From contig NZ_JALPVJ010000010.1 in NCBI RefSeq assembly GCF_023544445.1, positions 248,001 through 312,000 on the forward strand: DNA of 64,000 nt, given 5' to 3'. Below the pieces are notes generated by a model. It searched no databases. It had not been told where the DNA came from and saw only the letters and a program-made list of their open reading frames with translations. This stretch comes from Actinoplanes sp. M2I2. Lineage in GTDB: Bacteria > Actinomycetota > Actinomycetes > Mycobacteriales > Micromonosporaceae. Below are positions 24,237 through 32,468 of the stretch, piece after piece. Within the stretch, counting starts at the first letter, position 1; the number at the start of each line of letters is the position of its first letter. Position numbers and translations under genes: made by a program.

Positions 24237-24854
24237 TCAGCCCTCGGCGAGGTAGAGCTGGACGAAGGCGTCGATGGCGTCGGCGATCAACTGCACCGCG
24301 ATGGCCGCCAGCAGCAGACCGGCGATGCGCGTGAGCACCTCGATGCCGGCCGGTCGCAGCAGCTTGACGATCCCGCCGGAGAAGCGCAGCACCAGCCACA
24401 CGGTCAGCATGACCAGCAGGATGCCGATGCCGATGACCAGGTACTCGTCGAAACCGTCGGCCCGGCGTACGAACAGCATGGTGGCCACGATCGCGCCGGG
24501 ACCGGCCAGCAGCGGAGTCCCGATCGGCACCAGGGCGACGTTGCTCGTGCCGCCCTGTGCCGACGGCTCGTCCGCCTGGCCGGTGAGCAGCTGCAGGGCG
24601 ACCAGCACGAGCAGCAGACCACCCGCGCCCTGCAGCGCAGGCAGCTCCACGTGGAGATAGTCGAGCAGCGTCTGCCCGGCCACCGCGAAACCGACGATCA
24701 CCCCGAGCGCGAGCAGCACCGCCTGGGTGCCCGCCTTCATTCGGGCGCGGCCGTCCATCGACCCGGTCAACGCCAGGAACACCGGGACCATGCCGGGCGG
24801 ATCGACGATGACCAGGAGGGTCACGAAGACCTCGCCCAGCAGCTTCCAGTTCAC
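24237..24854 (-). CDS. MarC family membrane protein
   Basis: 205 aa, six predicted TM helices. The family signatures VDPPGMVPVFLALT and VPIGTPLLAGPGAI are present. The function of MarC proteins is unsettled, and the historical link with antibiotic resistance is not supported. Start GTG 24854 with TACCGT 6 nt upstream: leaderless. Confidence 0.9.
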   Translation of the reverse strand: MNWKLLGEVFVTLLVIVDPPGMVPVFLALTGSMDGRARMKAGTQAVLLALGVIVGFAVAGQTLLDYLHVELPALQGAGGLLLVLVALQLLTGQADEPSAQGGTSNVALVPIGTPLLAGPGAIVATMLFVRRADGFDEYLVIGIGILLVMLTVWLVLRFSGGIVKLLRPAGIEVLTRIAGLLLAAIAVQLIADAIDAFVQLYLAEG

Positions 24855-24905
24855 GCGATCACGGTAGGGGTCGCGCGGCCTCGACGCAGTTCGATGCGGC
24901 CAGCG

Positions 24906-25760
24906 TCACCCCAGGACAGGCACTCCGGTGGCGGCCGAGACGATCTTCTCGTACGCCTCGGGGGTGGTCGTGAACGCGCCGAGCTGGACGGTCTTGTGCG
25001 TGCCGTGGAAGTCGGACGAGCCGGTGACCACCAGGCCGAGGTCGTCGGCGAGCTCGCGAACATGGTCGCGCTCGGCCGGTGAGTGGTCCTCGTGGTCGGC
25101 CTCGAGCCCGAACAGCCCGGCGTCGGCCAGCTGGACGATCAACTCGTCCGGGACGACCCGCCCGCGCGCGGTCGCCCGGGGATGGGCGAAAACGGTCACG
25201 CCGCCGGCCGCGCGCACGGCCCGCACCGCTTCGAAGACGTCCAGATCCGCTTTCGGTACGAAGTACCGCGCGCCCAGCCACCGCGAGGCGAACGCCTCGT
25301 TCGTGGTGCGCACCAGCCCGGCCCGGATCAGCGCCTGGGCGATGTGCGGCCGCCCGACCGAGCCGCCCGCGGCGTAGCCGTACACCTCGGCCCAGGTGAT
25401 CGGCACGCCGTCGGCGCTGAGCCGGGCCACGATCTTCTCGGCGCGCTGTTCCCGGTCGGTGCGCAGGCGGGCCAGGTCACCGGCCAGGCGCGGCTCGGTG
25501 GGGTCGAAAAGATAGGCCAGCATGTGGAGGGCGATCGGCCATTGCTCCGCGCCCAGCCATCGGCAGGACAGCTCGGCCCCCCGCACCAGCCGCAGTCCGT
25601 CGGGGCGCGCCTCGGCCGCCGCCGACCAGCCGCCGGTGGTGTCATGGTCGGTGATCGCCATGACGTCGAGCCCGGCGGCCGCACCGGCACGAACCAGTTC
25701 GGCCGGGGTGAGCGTGCCGTCGCTGGCCGTCGAGTGGCAGTGCAGGTCTATTCGGGTCAC
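24906..25760 (-). CDS. PHP-domain metal-dependent phosphoesterase
   Basis: 284 aa. Motifs: RIDLHCHSTASDGT, ITDHDTTGGW, GAELSC, FAHPRA and GSDFHG, all metal ligands of the PHP fold, as in TrpH/YciV (RNase AM), which remove short RNA or 3',5'-bisphosphates. Start GTG 25760 with TAGCGT 6 nt upstream and no Shine-Dalgarno, so probably leaderless. It lies 51 bp before marC on the same strand. Confidence 0.9.
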   Translation of the reverse strand: MTRIDLHCHSTASDGTLTPAELVRAGAAAGLDVMAITDHDTTGGWSAAAEARPDGLRLVRGAELSCRWLGAEQWPIALHMLAYLFDPTEPRLAGDLARLRTDREQRAEKIVARLSADGVPITWAEVYGYAAGGSVGRPHIAQALIRAGLVRTTNEAFASRWLGARYFVPKADLDVFEAVRAVRAAGGVTVFAHPRATARGRVVPDELIVQLADAGLFGLEADHEDHSPAERDHVRELADDLGLVVTGSSDFHGTHKTVQLGAFTTTPEAYEKIVSAATGVPVLG

Positions 25761-25841
25761 CGCAAAACGCTACCGGCCCGGCGCCACCAGCGGCCGCACC
25801 CCCGGCACGATCCCTTCGTCACACGCCGCCCGCGGAGCGGA

Positions 25842-26729
25842 TCAGGCGTCGTCGCCGTCGGTGTCCTTGCCCAGGCGCGCCTCGACGGCCTGCGGCTCGT
25901 ACATCTCCTCGACCACGCGCAGATACAGCTCGTTGGGGTTGGGCAGGTGCTTGACCTCGCGGAGCGCCTGATCCTGCCCGGCCGACTCGAGCACGAACGT
26001 GCCGTAGCTCAGCAGGCGGCCGAGCGCGGACTGTTCGTACTTCATGTCGGTGACCCGGAGCAGCGGCATCATGGCCACCCGGCGGGTGATGATGCCGTTG
26101 ACGACCATGACCCGCTTGTTCGTCAGAATGAAGCGGTCGAAATACCAGTCGAAGACCTTCCAGGCGACCCAGCTGATCACGCCGAGCCAGATCAGGACGG
26201 CGACGGTGACCAGGCCGTTGATGTCCTGCCGGGTGAGGAACCCGGCCAGATAGCCCAGGGCCAGCGTGGCGCCGGCCCCGATGCCCAGCGGCGTCGACAG
26301 GTGGATCCAGTGCCTCTTCCACTCGCCGCGGTAGCGCTCGGTCGGGAAGAGATAGCGGGCGACCAGTGTGGTCGGTTCGTCCTCGAGAGGGAGGACCCGG
26401 CGTGGGCCTCCCCCGCCCTCGGGGCCGAGGCCCTCGAGCTCCTCCTCGGTGAAGACAGGCGGCTCGTATTCCTCGCCGCTGTCGTCGTAGGACGAGTCGT
26501 CGCGATACCCGGCGCTGCGCGCGTAGCCGGCGTCGCCCGAGTAGCCGGCATCCGGTGAATAACCGGCGTCCGGCGAGTAACCGGGTCCGTCCGCATAGGC
26601 GCGACGTCGCCGTGCGTAGTCGGGATCGCCGTCGAACGCCGGGTCGTCGAACCCGAAGTTCTCGTCGTCGTCCCGAGGGCGCCCGGCGCCCTCGCCTCGA
26701 GGCTCGTGCGGCTCAGCTGGACCACCCAT
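25842..26729 (-). CDS. Bacterial PH-domain membrane protein
   Basis: 295 aa. A disordered acidic N-terminus (about 1-105) contains GYSPDAGYSPDAGYSGDAGY repeats, followed by two TM helices (about 150-195) and a bacterial PH (YdbS-like) domain with FILTNKRVMVVNGIITRRVAMMPL and the MKYEQSALGRLL stretch. Function unknown; such proteins are envelope-associated. Translated close to the 52-aa gene just upstream. Confidence 0.85.
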   Translation of the reverse strand: MGGPAEPHEPRGEGAGRPRDDDENFGFDDPAFDGDPDYARRRRAYADGPGYSPDAGYSPDAGYSGDAGYARSAGYRDDSSYDDSGEEYEPPVFTEEELEGLGPEGGGGPRRVLPLEDEPTTLVARYLFPTERYRGEWKRHWIHLSTPLGIGAGATLALGYLAGFLTRQDINGLVTVAVLIWLGVISWVAWKVFDWYFDRFILTNKRVMVVNGIITRRVAMMPLLRVTDMKYEQSALGRLLSYGTFVLESAGQDQALREVKHLPNPNELYLRVVEEMYEPQAVEARLGKDTDGDDA

Positions 26730-26738
26730 GGGGTGATG

Positions 26739-26897
26739 CTAAGCGACGAGGTTCGTGAAGAACGTGCCGAAGCCCCGGGCAATATCAGCGATCGTGCCCC
26801 CGAGAGACTCGAATACCGAGGCGGCCGAGTTCGGGTTGAAGGCGATGAAAAAGATCAAGAACGCGATACCAAGCCAGGTCAGAACCTTCTTGATCAT
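26739..26897 (-). CDS. Small membrane protein (52 aa)
   Basis: One TM helix at the N-terminus (KVLTWLGIAFLIFFIAF) and an amphipathic C-terminal part (SVFESLGGTIADIARGFGTF). Start ATG 26897 is supported by AGGAGAAGG upstream; the longer version from 26981 is rejected. The stop is 9 bp before the start of the PH-domain gene, so the two likely form an operon. Confidence 0.7.
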   Translation of the reverse strand: MIKKVLTWLGIAFLIFFIAFNPNSAASVFESLGGTIADIARGFGTFFTNLVA

Positions 26898-27029
26898 GGC
26901 GGGCCTTCTCCTGTGGGTGCGGGTGACGGTCAGCGCCGCGGCAGTACTGACGGTATCAGCTTCGTCGCTCGGTGTGAACAATGTGGCCGAAAAGCCGATT
27001 CCGTATCCGCAGGTCAGGGGCCAACTTGG

Positions 27030-27704
27030 CTAGGCCTTGCCCTGCAGGTACGGCGACGGCGCTCCGTACACAAGCTCGGACGGAATCCCCTCGCAGAGAT
27101 CGTGCAGGACGACGTGCTCGGCGAGGAAGTAGCCCGCGCTTGCGGGCCACGCTACCGCATAGAGCCACATTCCTTTCGCCTCACTCACGTACGCGCTTCG
27201 ATCTTCCGGGGACTTGACGCACCACAGTGGAGTGGGGTGACCGGCCGCTTTGATCTTGGCGTGCGGTCCAGCGTGGCCGTTCCCGGCGACGAGCGCTTCG
27301 GCAAGCAGGTGACCAGGGTCGATGCTGGGAATCCCACCGAATCTGGTGCCCAGCCCGACCCCGGGTTGTTCGGCGATCAGCACGACGTCGGCCGGGCCGC
27401 CGCCGAGCGGATCAGGGCCGCTGCAGGCGACCACGGAGGCGCGGACACCCGTACGGTCGTCGCCCGCCCAGCCGACACCGGTGACCATCCACCCGGTCGG
27501 CAGCGGCCACGGGCACCAGAACGGCGTCGGCTCACCCGAGGGCGCCCGGCGCTGCAGCATGCTCTCGATGATGTCGGTGCTGATGTGCTCGGCCACATGG
27601 AAAGGTGGGACCTCGCCGCAGTTGTCACAGCGCCAGTCGGTGTGCATCAGGTCCGGCTCGCGCACCTGTGCACTACATCTGGGGCAACTCACTGTGACAC
27701 CCAC
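27030..27704 (-). CDS. DUF6758 family zinc-ribbon protein
   Basis: 224 aa. The N-terminal CPRC...CDNC zinc ribbon is followed by WCPWPLPTGWMVTGVGWAGDD and ACSGPDPLGG, GVGLGTRFGG, typical of the actinobacterial DUF6758 family. Function unknown. GTG 27704 gives a family-like N-terminus (MGVTVSCPRC); GTG 27692 is the alternative. The upstream 63 codons of the longest ORF are not conserved-looking. Confidence 0.8.
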   Translation of the reverse strand: MGVTVSCPRCSAQVREPDLMHTDWRCDNCGEVPPFHVAEHISTDIIESMLQRRAPSGEPTPFWCPWPLPTGWMVTGVGWAGDDRTGVRASVVACSGPDPLGGGPADVVLIAEQPGVGLGTRFGGIPSIDPGHLLAEALVAGNGHAGPHAKIKAAGHPTPLWCVKSPEDRSAYVSEAKGMWLYAVAWPASAGYFLAEHVVLHDLCEGIPSELVYGAPSPYLQGKA

Positions 27705-27774
27705 GCCTCTTACCGTGCGACGCGCAGGAGGCCGCGTCAAGCGGATCTGCAGAACCCGAGCAGCCGAGTCCGAT

Positions 27775-28407
27775 TCACCCGGGCGGGGGACCCGCGTGCG
27801 CGCGTATCCAGGCGTGCATCGCGATGCCGCTGGCGACCCCGGCGTTGATCGAGCGGGTCGACCCGTACTGGGCGATCGAGAAAAGCTCGGCACACGCGTC
27901 CCGGGCCGGCCCGGAGAGTCCGGGGCCCTCCTGACCGAAGAGCAGGACGCAGCGCCTCGGCAGGGTGACGGTCTCCATCGGCCGCGAACCCGGCAGGTTG
28001 TCGATCCCGATCACCGGCAGGTCCCGCTCCACGGCCCACGCCACGAATTCCTCGATGGTCGCGTGGTGCCGCACATGCTGGTAACGGTCGGTGACCATGG
28101 CGCCGCGCCGGTTCCATCGCCGATGGCCCACGATGTGCACCTCCGCGGCCAGAAAGGCGTTCGCGTTGCGCACCACCGTGCCGATGTTGAAGTCGTGCTG
28201 CCAGTTCTCGATGGCGACGTGGAAGTCGTGCCGGCGGGTGTCCAGGTCGGCGACGACAGCCTCACGGCGCCAGTAGCGGTAACGGTCCACGACATTGCGG
28301 CGATCACCATGGGCGAGCAGCTCAGGGTCGTAACGCGGGTCGTCCGGCGGGTCACCGGCCCAGGGCCCCACGCCGACGTCGGCGGACTCGTCCTCGGCGG
28401 CAATCAT
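27775..28407 (-). CDS. SpoU/TrmH-type RNA 2'-O-methyltransferase
   Basis: 210 aa SPOUT enzyme. Motif 1 NIGTVVRNANAF, motif 2 LLFGQEGPGLS and motif 3 SINAGVASGIAMHAW form the knotted SAM site. The RNA target is not known; TrmH-like tRNA or rRNA 2'-O-methylation is expected. ATG 28407 is preceded by TAGCGT 8 nt upstream. Confidence 0.9.
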   Translation of the reverse strand: MIAAEDESADVGVGPWAGDPPDDPRYDPELLAHGDRRNVVDRYRYWRREAVVADLDTRRHDFHVAIENWQHDFNIGTVVRNANAFLAAEVHIVGHRRWNRRGAMVTDRYQHVRHHATIEEFVAWAVERDLPVIGIDNLPGSRPMETVTLPRRCVLLFGQEGPGLSGPARDACAELFSIAQYGSTRSINAGVASGIAMHAWIRAHAGPPPG

Positions 28408-28595
28408 GGGCGGTTACGCTACCCAATCGGGCGATCGCACCCGACTCCGGTGCGTGGCCCGGCCCGGCGGGACACCGGCGGCGAAAGCGGTGTGAGACGG
28501 CAATGAGCGGCGGGGCCCTCTCCGACGCCCGCCGCCCACGCTCTGATGAAGCAGAGTCTGCCTTACCGTGCGTATCCACGTGAAGATTCCTCGGC

Positions 28596-28611
28596 TGTGA
28601 TCCGAATCACA
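28596..28611. promoter_or_regulatory. CRP/GlxR-type palindrome
   Basis: TGTGA-N6-TCACA, a perfect match to the actinobacterial Crp/GlxR consensus half-sites, lies in the AT-richer part of the region, about 290 bp before trxA and 189 bp upstream of the SpoU gene start. Which gene it controls is unclear. Confidence 0.55.
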
Positions 28612-28833
28612 TTTAAGAATGTTTCCTATTACTTACGGCGAGAACGGCCGCCAAGGTCAGCGGCACGATCGACTGACGACTCACGTCATGTCCGGATTAC
28701 CGGGCGCAAAGCGGGCGTTACAACTTGGCTCGTTACCGGGAGCGCCCTCCTCACTAATCGTTACGATGAGTTGCCCCCGCCCCACACCGCGTTCGATTGG
28801 TGCTCCAGACCACGTGTCGTCCGGGCTCCGATC

Positions 28834-28860
28834 GGGAATGGCAGATGGGAAGGATGGGTT
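28834..28860 (+). promoter_or_regulatory. SigR-type promoter of trxA
   Basis: GGGAAT (28834-28839), an 18-nt spacer, then GTT (28858-28860). This matches the SigR/SigH consensus GGAAT-N18-GTT of the actinobacterial thiol-stress sigma factor, 41 bp before the thioredoxin ATG. Thioredoxin genes are classic SigR targets. Confidence 0.7.
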
Positions 28861-28900
28861 TCACCGCACGAAAGCCAATTTTCCCGTGGACGGAGACAAC

Positions 28901-29263
28901 ATGGCGACGACTGCGCTGACCGCTGAGAACTTCGACGAGGTCACCAACAAGGACGGCATCGTCCTGGTCGACTTCTGGGCGAGCTGGTGCGGGCCGTGCG
29001 TCCGCTTCGCTCCCACCTACGAGCGGTCTTCCGAGAAGCACACCGAGATCACCTTTGGCAAGGTCGACACCGAGGCCGAGCAGGCGCTCGCCGCGAAGTT
29101 CGACATCCGCTCGATCCCGACGATCATGGCCATCCGCGATGGCGTCATCGTCTTCTCCCAGCCGGGCGCTCTTCCCGAGTCCGCCCTGGAGAACCTGATC
29201 GAGCAGGTCGAGAAGCTCGACATGGACGAGGTTCGCCAGCAGCTGGCCGCCCACAGCCACTGA
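28901..29263 (+). CDS. trxA: Thioredoxin
   Basis: 120 aa, cytoplasmic thiol-disulfide reductase. Active site WCGPC in VDFWASWCGPCVRFAP, cis-Pro in IRSIPTIMA. Slightly extended C-terminus (DEVRQQLAAHSH). Start ATG 28901 with GGAG upstream; the 94-codon extension of the open frame runs through the promoter and is rejected. Probably induced by disulfide stress through the SigR-type promoter. Confidence 0.95.
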   Translation: MATTALTAENFDEVTNKDGIVLVDFWASWCGPCVRFAPTYERSSEKHTEITFGKVDTEAEQALAAKFDIRSIPTIMAIRDGVIVFSQPGALPESALENLIEQVEKLDMDEVRQQLAAHSH

Positions 29264-29283
29264 CCTCTCGTTCTCCCTCGTCA

Positions 29284-29316
29284 GGCCCGCGAACCGGTTC
29301 GGTTCGCGGGCCTTTT
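29284..29316 (+). terminator. Intrinsic terminator of trxA
   Basis: Perfect 13-bp stem (29284-29296 with 29300-29312), 3-nt loop, followed by TTTT, the clearest classical rho-independent terminator in the window. Confidence 0.85.
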
Positions 29317-29369
29317 CGTGGGCCGGCGCGTCACCCGCCGACACACCCGAAGGTGACTGGACAAGCCGA

Positions 29370-29385
29370 TCGAACATGTGTTCGA
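29370..29385 (+). promoter_or_regulatory. Perfect LexA SOS box
   Basis: TCGAACATGTGTTCGA fits the actinobacterial LexA consensus TCGAAC-RNNY-GTTCGA at every position. It ends 9 bp before the ATG of the radical SAM gene, so repressor binding would cover the promoter or start region. Confidence 0.85.
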
Positions 29386-29394
29386 ATCCTTGCC

Positions 29395-31422
29395 ATGCGA
29401 TGGTCCAACCTGTCGGCCGCGGCCGAGAACGGCTCGATCGAGCGCGACCCCACCGGGGCCGGCTCGATCAGGGACGGCTTGATCGGGGACGGCTCGTCCG
29501 GAGACAGGGCTTCGCTCCAGGACAGGGCAGCGCCGACGGCACCACCCCTGCCGCTGGCGCTGCCCGGAGCCGCCGTGCGCACCTTCGACACCCCCGGCTT
29601 CGCCGGCATGACGTTCTACGAGATCCAGGCGAAAAGCCTGATCAACCGTGTTCCTGGCGCGTCGCGGGTGCCCTTCGAGTGGACCATCAACCCCTACCGC
29701 GGCTGCTCCCACGCCTGCGCCTACTGCCTGTCGGGCGACACTCCCATCCTGATGGCCGACGGCACCACGCGCCGGCTCGCCGACCTGCGCCCGGGTGACG
29801 CCGTCCTGGGCACGATGGGTGCCGGCTCCACCCGCCGCTACGTCCCCACCACGGTGCTCGACCACTGGTCGACCACCAAGGCCGCCTTCCGCGTCACCCT
29901 GGCCGACGGCACCCGCCTCGTGTCCAGCGGCGACCACCGGTTCCTGACCGATCGCGGCTGGCGGCACGTCAGCCCGGCCGAGGCCCACCAGCCGGCGCTC
30001 GCCGTCGGCGACCTGATGTTCGGGGTCGGCCACTTCGCCGAGCCGCCGAAGGAGTCACCCGACTACCTGGGCGGCTTCCTCTGCGGCCTCATCCGGGGCG
30101 ACGCCGGGCGGGGCGACACCGGCGGCGCGCCGGCCCGGGCCGGCGACGCGTGGGTGCGGGCCGACGGCTACCTCGAGGACGTGCCGTTGCACGAGGCCCT
30201 GCGCTGGCCCGAGCTACCCACGTCGGGGTGGTACAGAGGCTTTCTCGCCGGCGCTTTCGGGGCGGTCGGACGGGCCGACCGGCTGGCGATCAGTTTCGAC
30301 AGCGCCGACCGGCTGTTCCTGGCCCGGGTGACCGAGGCGCTCACCCACCTCGGCCTGCCCAGCCGCACCCCGGTGCGGGTGCGCGGCGGGGGCACCGGCA
30401 CCGTCGAGATCGACCGCGACCTGTGGGCGGCCCTGCGCTTCCGGCACCTCACCGGCGTCGACGGCGCACCGCTCGACGCCTCCGGGGTCGGCGTGCGCGC
30501 CGGCCGCGGGCTGGCCGTGGTCGACATCGAAGACCTCGGGCTCACCCTGCCGCTGTTCGACATCTCCACGGGCACGGGTGACTTCATCGCCGACGGCGTG
30601 GTCAGTCACAACTGCTTCGCCCGGCACACCCACAGCTATCTCGACCTCGACACCGGCCACGACTTCGACTCCAAGATCGTCGTCAAGGTCAACGCGGGCG
30701 AGCTGATCCGCCGTGAGCTGGCCGCGCCACGCTGGTCCGGCGCGCCGATCGCCATGGGCACCAACGTCGACGTCTACCAGCGCGCCGAGGGCCGCTACCG
30801 CCTGATGCCCGAGATCCTGGCGGCGCTGCGCGACCACGCCAACCCGTTCTCGATCCTCACCAAGGGCACGCTGATCCTGCGCGACCTGCCGTTGCTCACC
30901 CAGGCGGCCGAGGTGACCCGGGTCGGCCTGTCGTTCTCCGTCGGCTTCATCGACGAGCAGGTCTGGCGGGCGGTCGAGTCGGGCACTCCCAGCCCCCGCC
31001 GCCGGCTCGACGCGGTACGCCGGCTCACCGACGCGGGCTTCGACGTCAGCGTGTTGATGGCGCCGATCCTGCCCGGCCTCACCGACACCGACGAGTCGAT
31101 CGACGAGACCGTCGCCGCGATCGCCGCGTCCGGCGCCACCAGCGTGACGCCGCTTCCGCTGCATCTGCGTCCCGGCGCCCGGGAGTGGTATGCGTCGTGG
31201 CTGACCCGGACCCGTCCCGATCTGGCCCCGCGCTACCGCGAGCTCTACGGAAACGGGTCGTATGCGCCGCAGACCTATCAGCGCGAGATCAGCGCCCGCG
31301 TGCGCATCGCCGCCCGCCGGCACGGTCTGCATCGGGCCGGGCCCGCCGAGGCCCGGGCAGTCACGCCCGTTCCCGAGACCGCTCCGGACGTGCGGGAGGA
31401 TCGCCAGTTGACGTTGTTGTGA
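29395..31422 (+). CDS. Rv2578c-family radical SAM protein interrupted by an intein
   Basis: 675-aa precursor. N-extein residues 1-110 include FEWTINPYRGCSHAC, the first two cluster cysteines (C104, C108). Residues 111-406 are an intein (separate entry). The C-extein starts CFARHTHSYLDLDTG, giving CxxxCxxC only after splicing, and continues with the SPL-like region MGTNVDVYQRAEGRYRLMP and FSILTKGTLILRDLPLL. Spliced length is 379 aa. M. tuberculosis Rv2578c is a DNA-damage-inducible homologue; its reaction is unknown, with only distant likeness to spore photoproduct lyase. Start ATG 29395 (MRW, as in the family) lies 9 bp after a perfect SOS box; earlier in-frame codons overlap trxA. The CoA-binding gene follows by 13 bp. 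Confidence 0.93.
   Translation: MRWSNLSAAAENGSIERDPTGAGSIRDGLIGDGSSGDRASLQDRAAPTAPPLPLALPGAAVRTFDTPGFAGMTFYEIQAKSLINRVPGASRVPFEWTINPYRGCSHACAYCLSGDTPILMADGTTRRLADLRPGDAVLGTMGAGSTRRYVPTTVLDHWSTTKAAFRVTLADGTRLVSSGDHRFLTDRGWRHVSPAEAHQPALAVGDLMFGVGHFAEPPKESPDYLGGFLCGLIRGDAGRGDTGGAPARAGDAWVRADGYLEDVPLHEALRWPELPTSGWYRGFLAGAFGAVGRADRLAISFDSADRLFLARVTEALTHLGLPSRTPVRVRGGGTGTVEIDRDLWAALRFRHLTGVDGAPLDASGVGVRAGRGLAVVDIEDLGLTLPLFDISTGTGDFIADGVVSHNCFARHTHSYLDLDTGHDFDSKIVVKVNAGELIRRELAAPRWSGAPIAMGTNVDVYQRAEGRYRLMPEILAALRDHANPFSILTKGTLILRDLPLLTQAAEVTRVGLSFSVGFIDEQVWRAVESGTPSPRRRLDAVRRLTDAGFDVSVLMAPILPGLTDTDESIDETVAAIAASGATSVTPLPLHLRPGAREWYASWLTRTRPDLAPRYRELYGNGSYAPQTYQREISARVRIAARRHGLHRAGPAEARAVTPVPETAPDVREDRQLTLL
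29725..30612 (+). other. Intein (296 aa) in the radical SAM [4Fe-4S] motif
   Basis: Starts at Cys (CLSGDTPILMADGT, block A), block B SSGDHRFLT with its His, and ends with block F LFDISTGTGDFIADG and block G VVSHN followed by Cys+1, so all splicing residues (Cys1, His in block B, penultimate His, terminal Asn, Cys+1) are present. The central homing-endonuclease region retains one LAGLIDADG-like motif with Asp (YLGGFLCGLIRGDAG, about residues 224-238 of the precursor), while the second reads WYRGFLAGAFGAVG with both expected Asp replaced (G289, V291). Splicing is probably intact, homing endonuclease activity probably lost. Confidence 0.92.
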
Positions 31423-31435
31423 GAGAGTCGATGGC

Positions 31436-31843
31436 ATGAGGGATGCACAGCAGATCCTGGCCGAGGCGAACGTCATCGCCGTGGTCGGCGCGTCGCGCGA
31501 CCCGTTCAAGCCGGCGCACACGGTTCCGCTTCAGATGCTCCGGCACGGCTGGCGGATCATTCCGGTCAACCCGTTCGTCGACGAGGTGTTCGGGGTCCGG
31601 ACGGTGCCTACCCTGGCCGACCTCGACGAGCCGGTCGACCTGGTCAACGTGTTCCGGCCGGCCAGCGACGCGGTCGAGGTGGTGCGTCAGGCGGTGGCCA
31701 TCAAGGCGCCGGCGGTCTGGCTGCAGAGCGGCATCTTCTCGGCCGAGGCGCGGCGCATCGCCGAGGAGGCCGGGCTCGACTACGTCGAGGACCGTTGCCT
31801 GGCCGTCGAGCGGGCCGTGGGAAGCCTGACGAAGCTGCCCTGA
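31436..31843 (+). CDS. CoA-binding (YccU-like) protein
   Basis: 135-aa Rossmann-fold CoA-binding domain: VIAVVGASRDPFKPAHTV, the IPVNPFVDEVFGV segment and DRCLAVE near the C-terminus. Stand-alone proteins of this family bind CoA but have no settled role. Start ATG 31436, 13 bp after the radical SAM stop, with GAGAGAG as ribosome site; it may therefore share the SOS-controlled transcript. Confidence 0.88.
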   Translation: MRDAQQILAEANVIAVVGASRDPFKPAHTVPLQMLRHGWRIIPVNPFVDEVFGVRTVPTLADLDEPVDLVNVFRPASDAVEVVRQAVAIKAPAVWLQSGIFSAEARRIAEEAGLDYVEDRCLAVERAVGSLTKLP

Positions 31844-31961
31844 GCGAGCCCGGCATCGGGCCGCCTCGGTCCGATTGCCGTCGCAACCTGCGGACACGTG
31901 CACCTATCGTGTTCTCTTCCACACCCCGGCTAGTACGGTGCCGGGGAACGAGGAGGACTTG

Positions 31962-32468
31962 ATGACATACCCACCCGGTGGCACACCGGATCCATATCAG
32001 CCGCAGCAGCCGTACGGGCAGCAGCCGCACGACCCCTATGCGGCCGAGCAGCCGTCGAGCGGGCAGCCGTACGGCTCGCAGCCGTCCAGCGGTCAGCCCT
32101 ACGGCCAGCCGTACGGGCAGCCCTACGGTGCTCAGCCGTCCAGCGGGCAGCCTTACGGACAGCCGGCTGCTTTCGGGCAGGACGCGTACAAGCAGCCGTA
32201 CGGTCAGCCCGGCTACGGCCAGCCGGTCGCGACGACCAACACGATGGCCATCCTGGCGCTGGTGTTCGCGTTCGTGTTCCCGCCCGCCGGCATCGTGATG
32301 GGCCACGTCGCCAAGAAGCAGATCCGCCAGACCCGCGAGCAGGGCGAGGGCCTGGCCACGGCCGGCCTCTGGCTGAGTTACATCTTCACCAGCATCTACG
32401 TGCTGATCTGCGCGTTCTACATCGTCATCGGGATCGTCGCCGTCGGCGCCTCCAGCACGAGCCCGTAA
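31962..32468 (+). CDS. DUF4190 membrane protein with PYGQ repeats
   Basis: 168 aa. The first about 88 residues are a Pro/Tyr/Gly/Gln-rich repeat region (SSGQPYG, QPYGQPYG), followed by two TM helices in the DUF4190 pattern (MAILALVFAFVFPPAGIVMGHVA, split by GLATAGLWLSYIF). Function unknown. Start ATG 31962 follows GAGGAGG; the upstream 29 codons are not used. Confidence 0.85.
   Translation: MTYPPGGTPDPYQPQQPYGQQPHDPYAAEQPSSGQPYGSQPSSGQPYGQPYGQPYGAQPSSGQPYGQPAAFGQDAYKQPYGQPGYGQPVATTNTMAILALVFAFVFPPAGIVMGHVAKKQIRQTREQGEGLATAGLWLSYIFTSIYVLICAFYIVIGIVAVGASSTSP

Larger units (their letters stand above)
28408..28900. other. Long divergent regulatory region upstream of thioredoxin
   Basis: About 490 bp. 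It contains a GC hairpin (arms 28507-28514 and 28528-28535), an AT-richer segment around 28585-28640 with a CRP-like palindrome, and the SigR-type promoter described separately. The 126-aa ORF starting at 28546 is not convincing as a gene. Confidence 0.5.
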
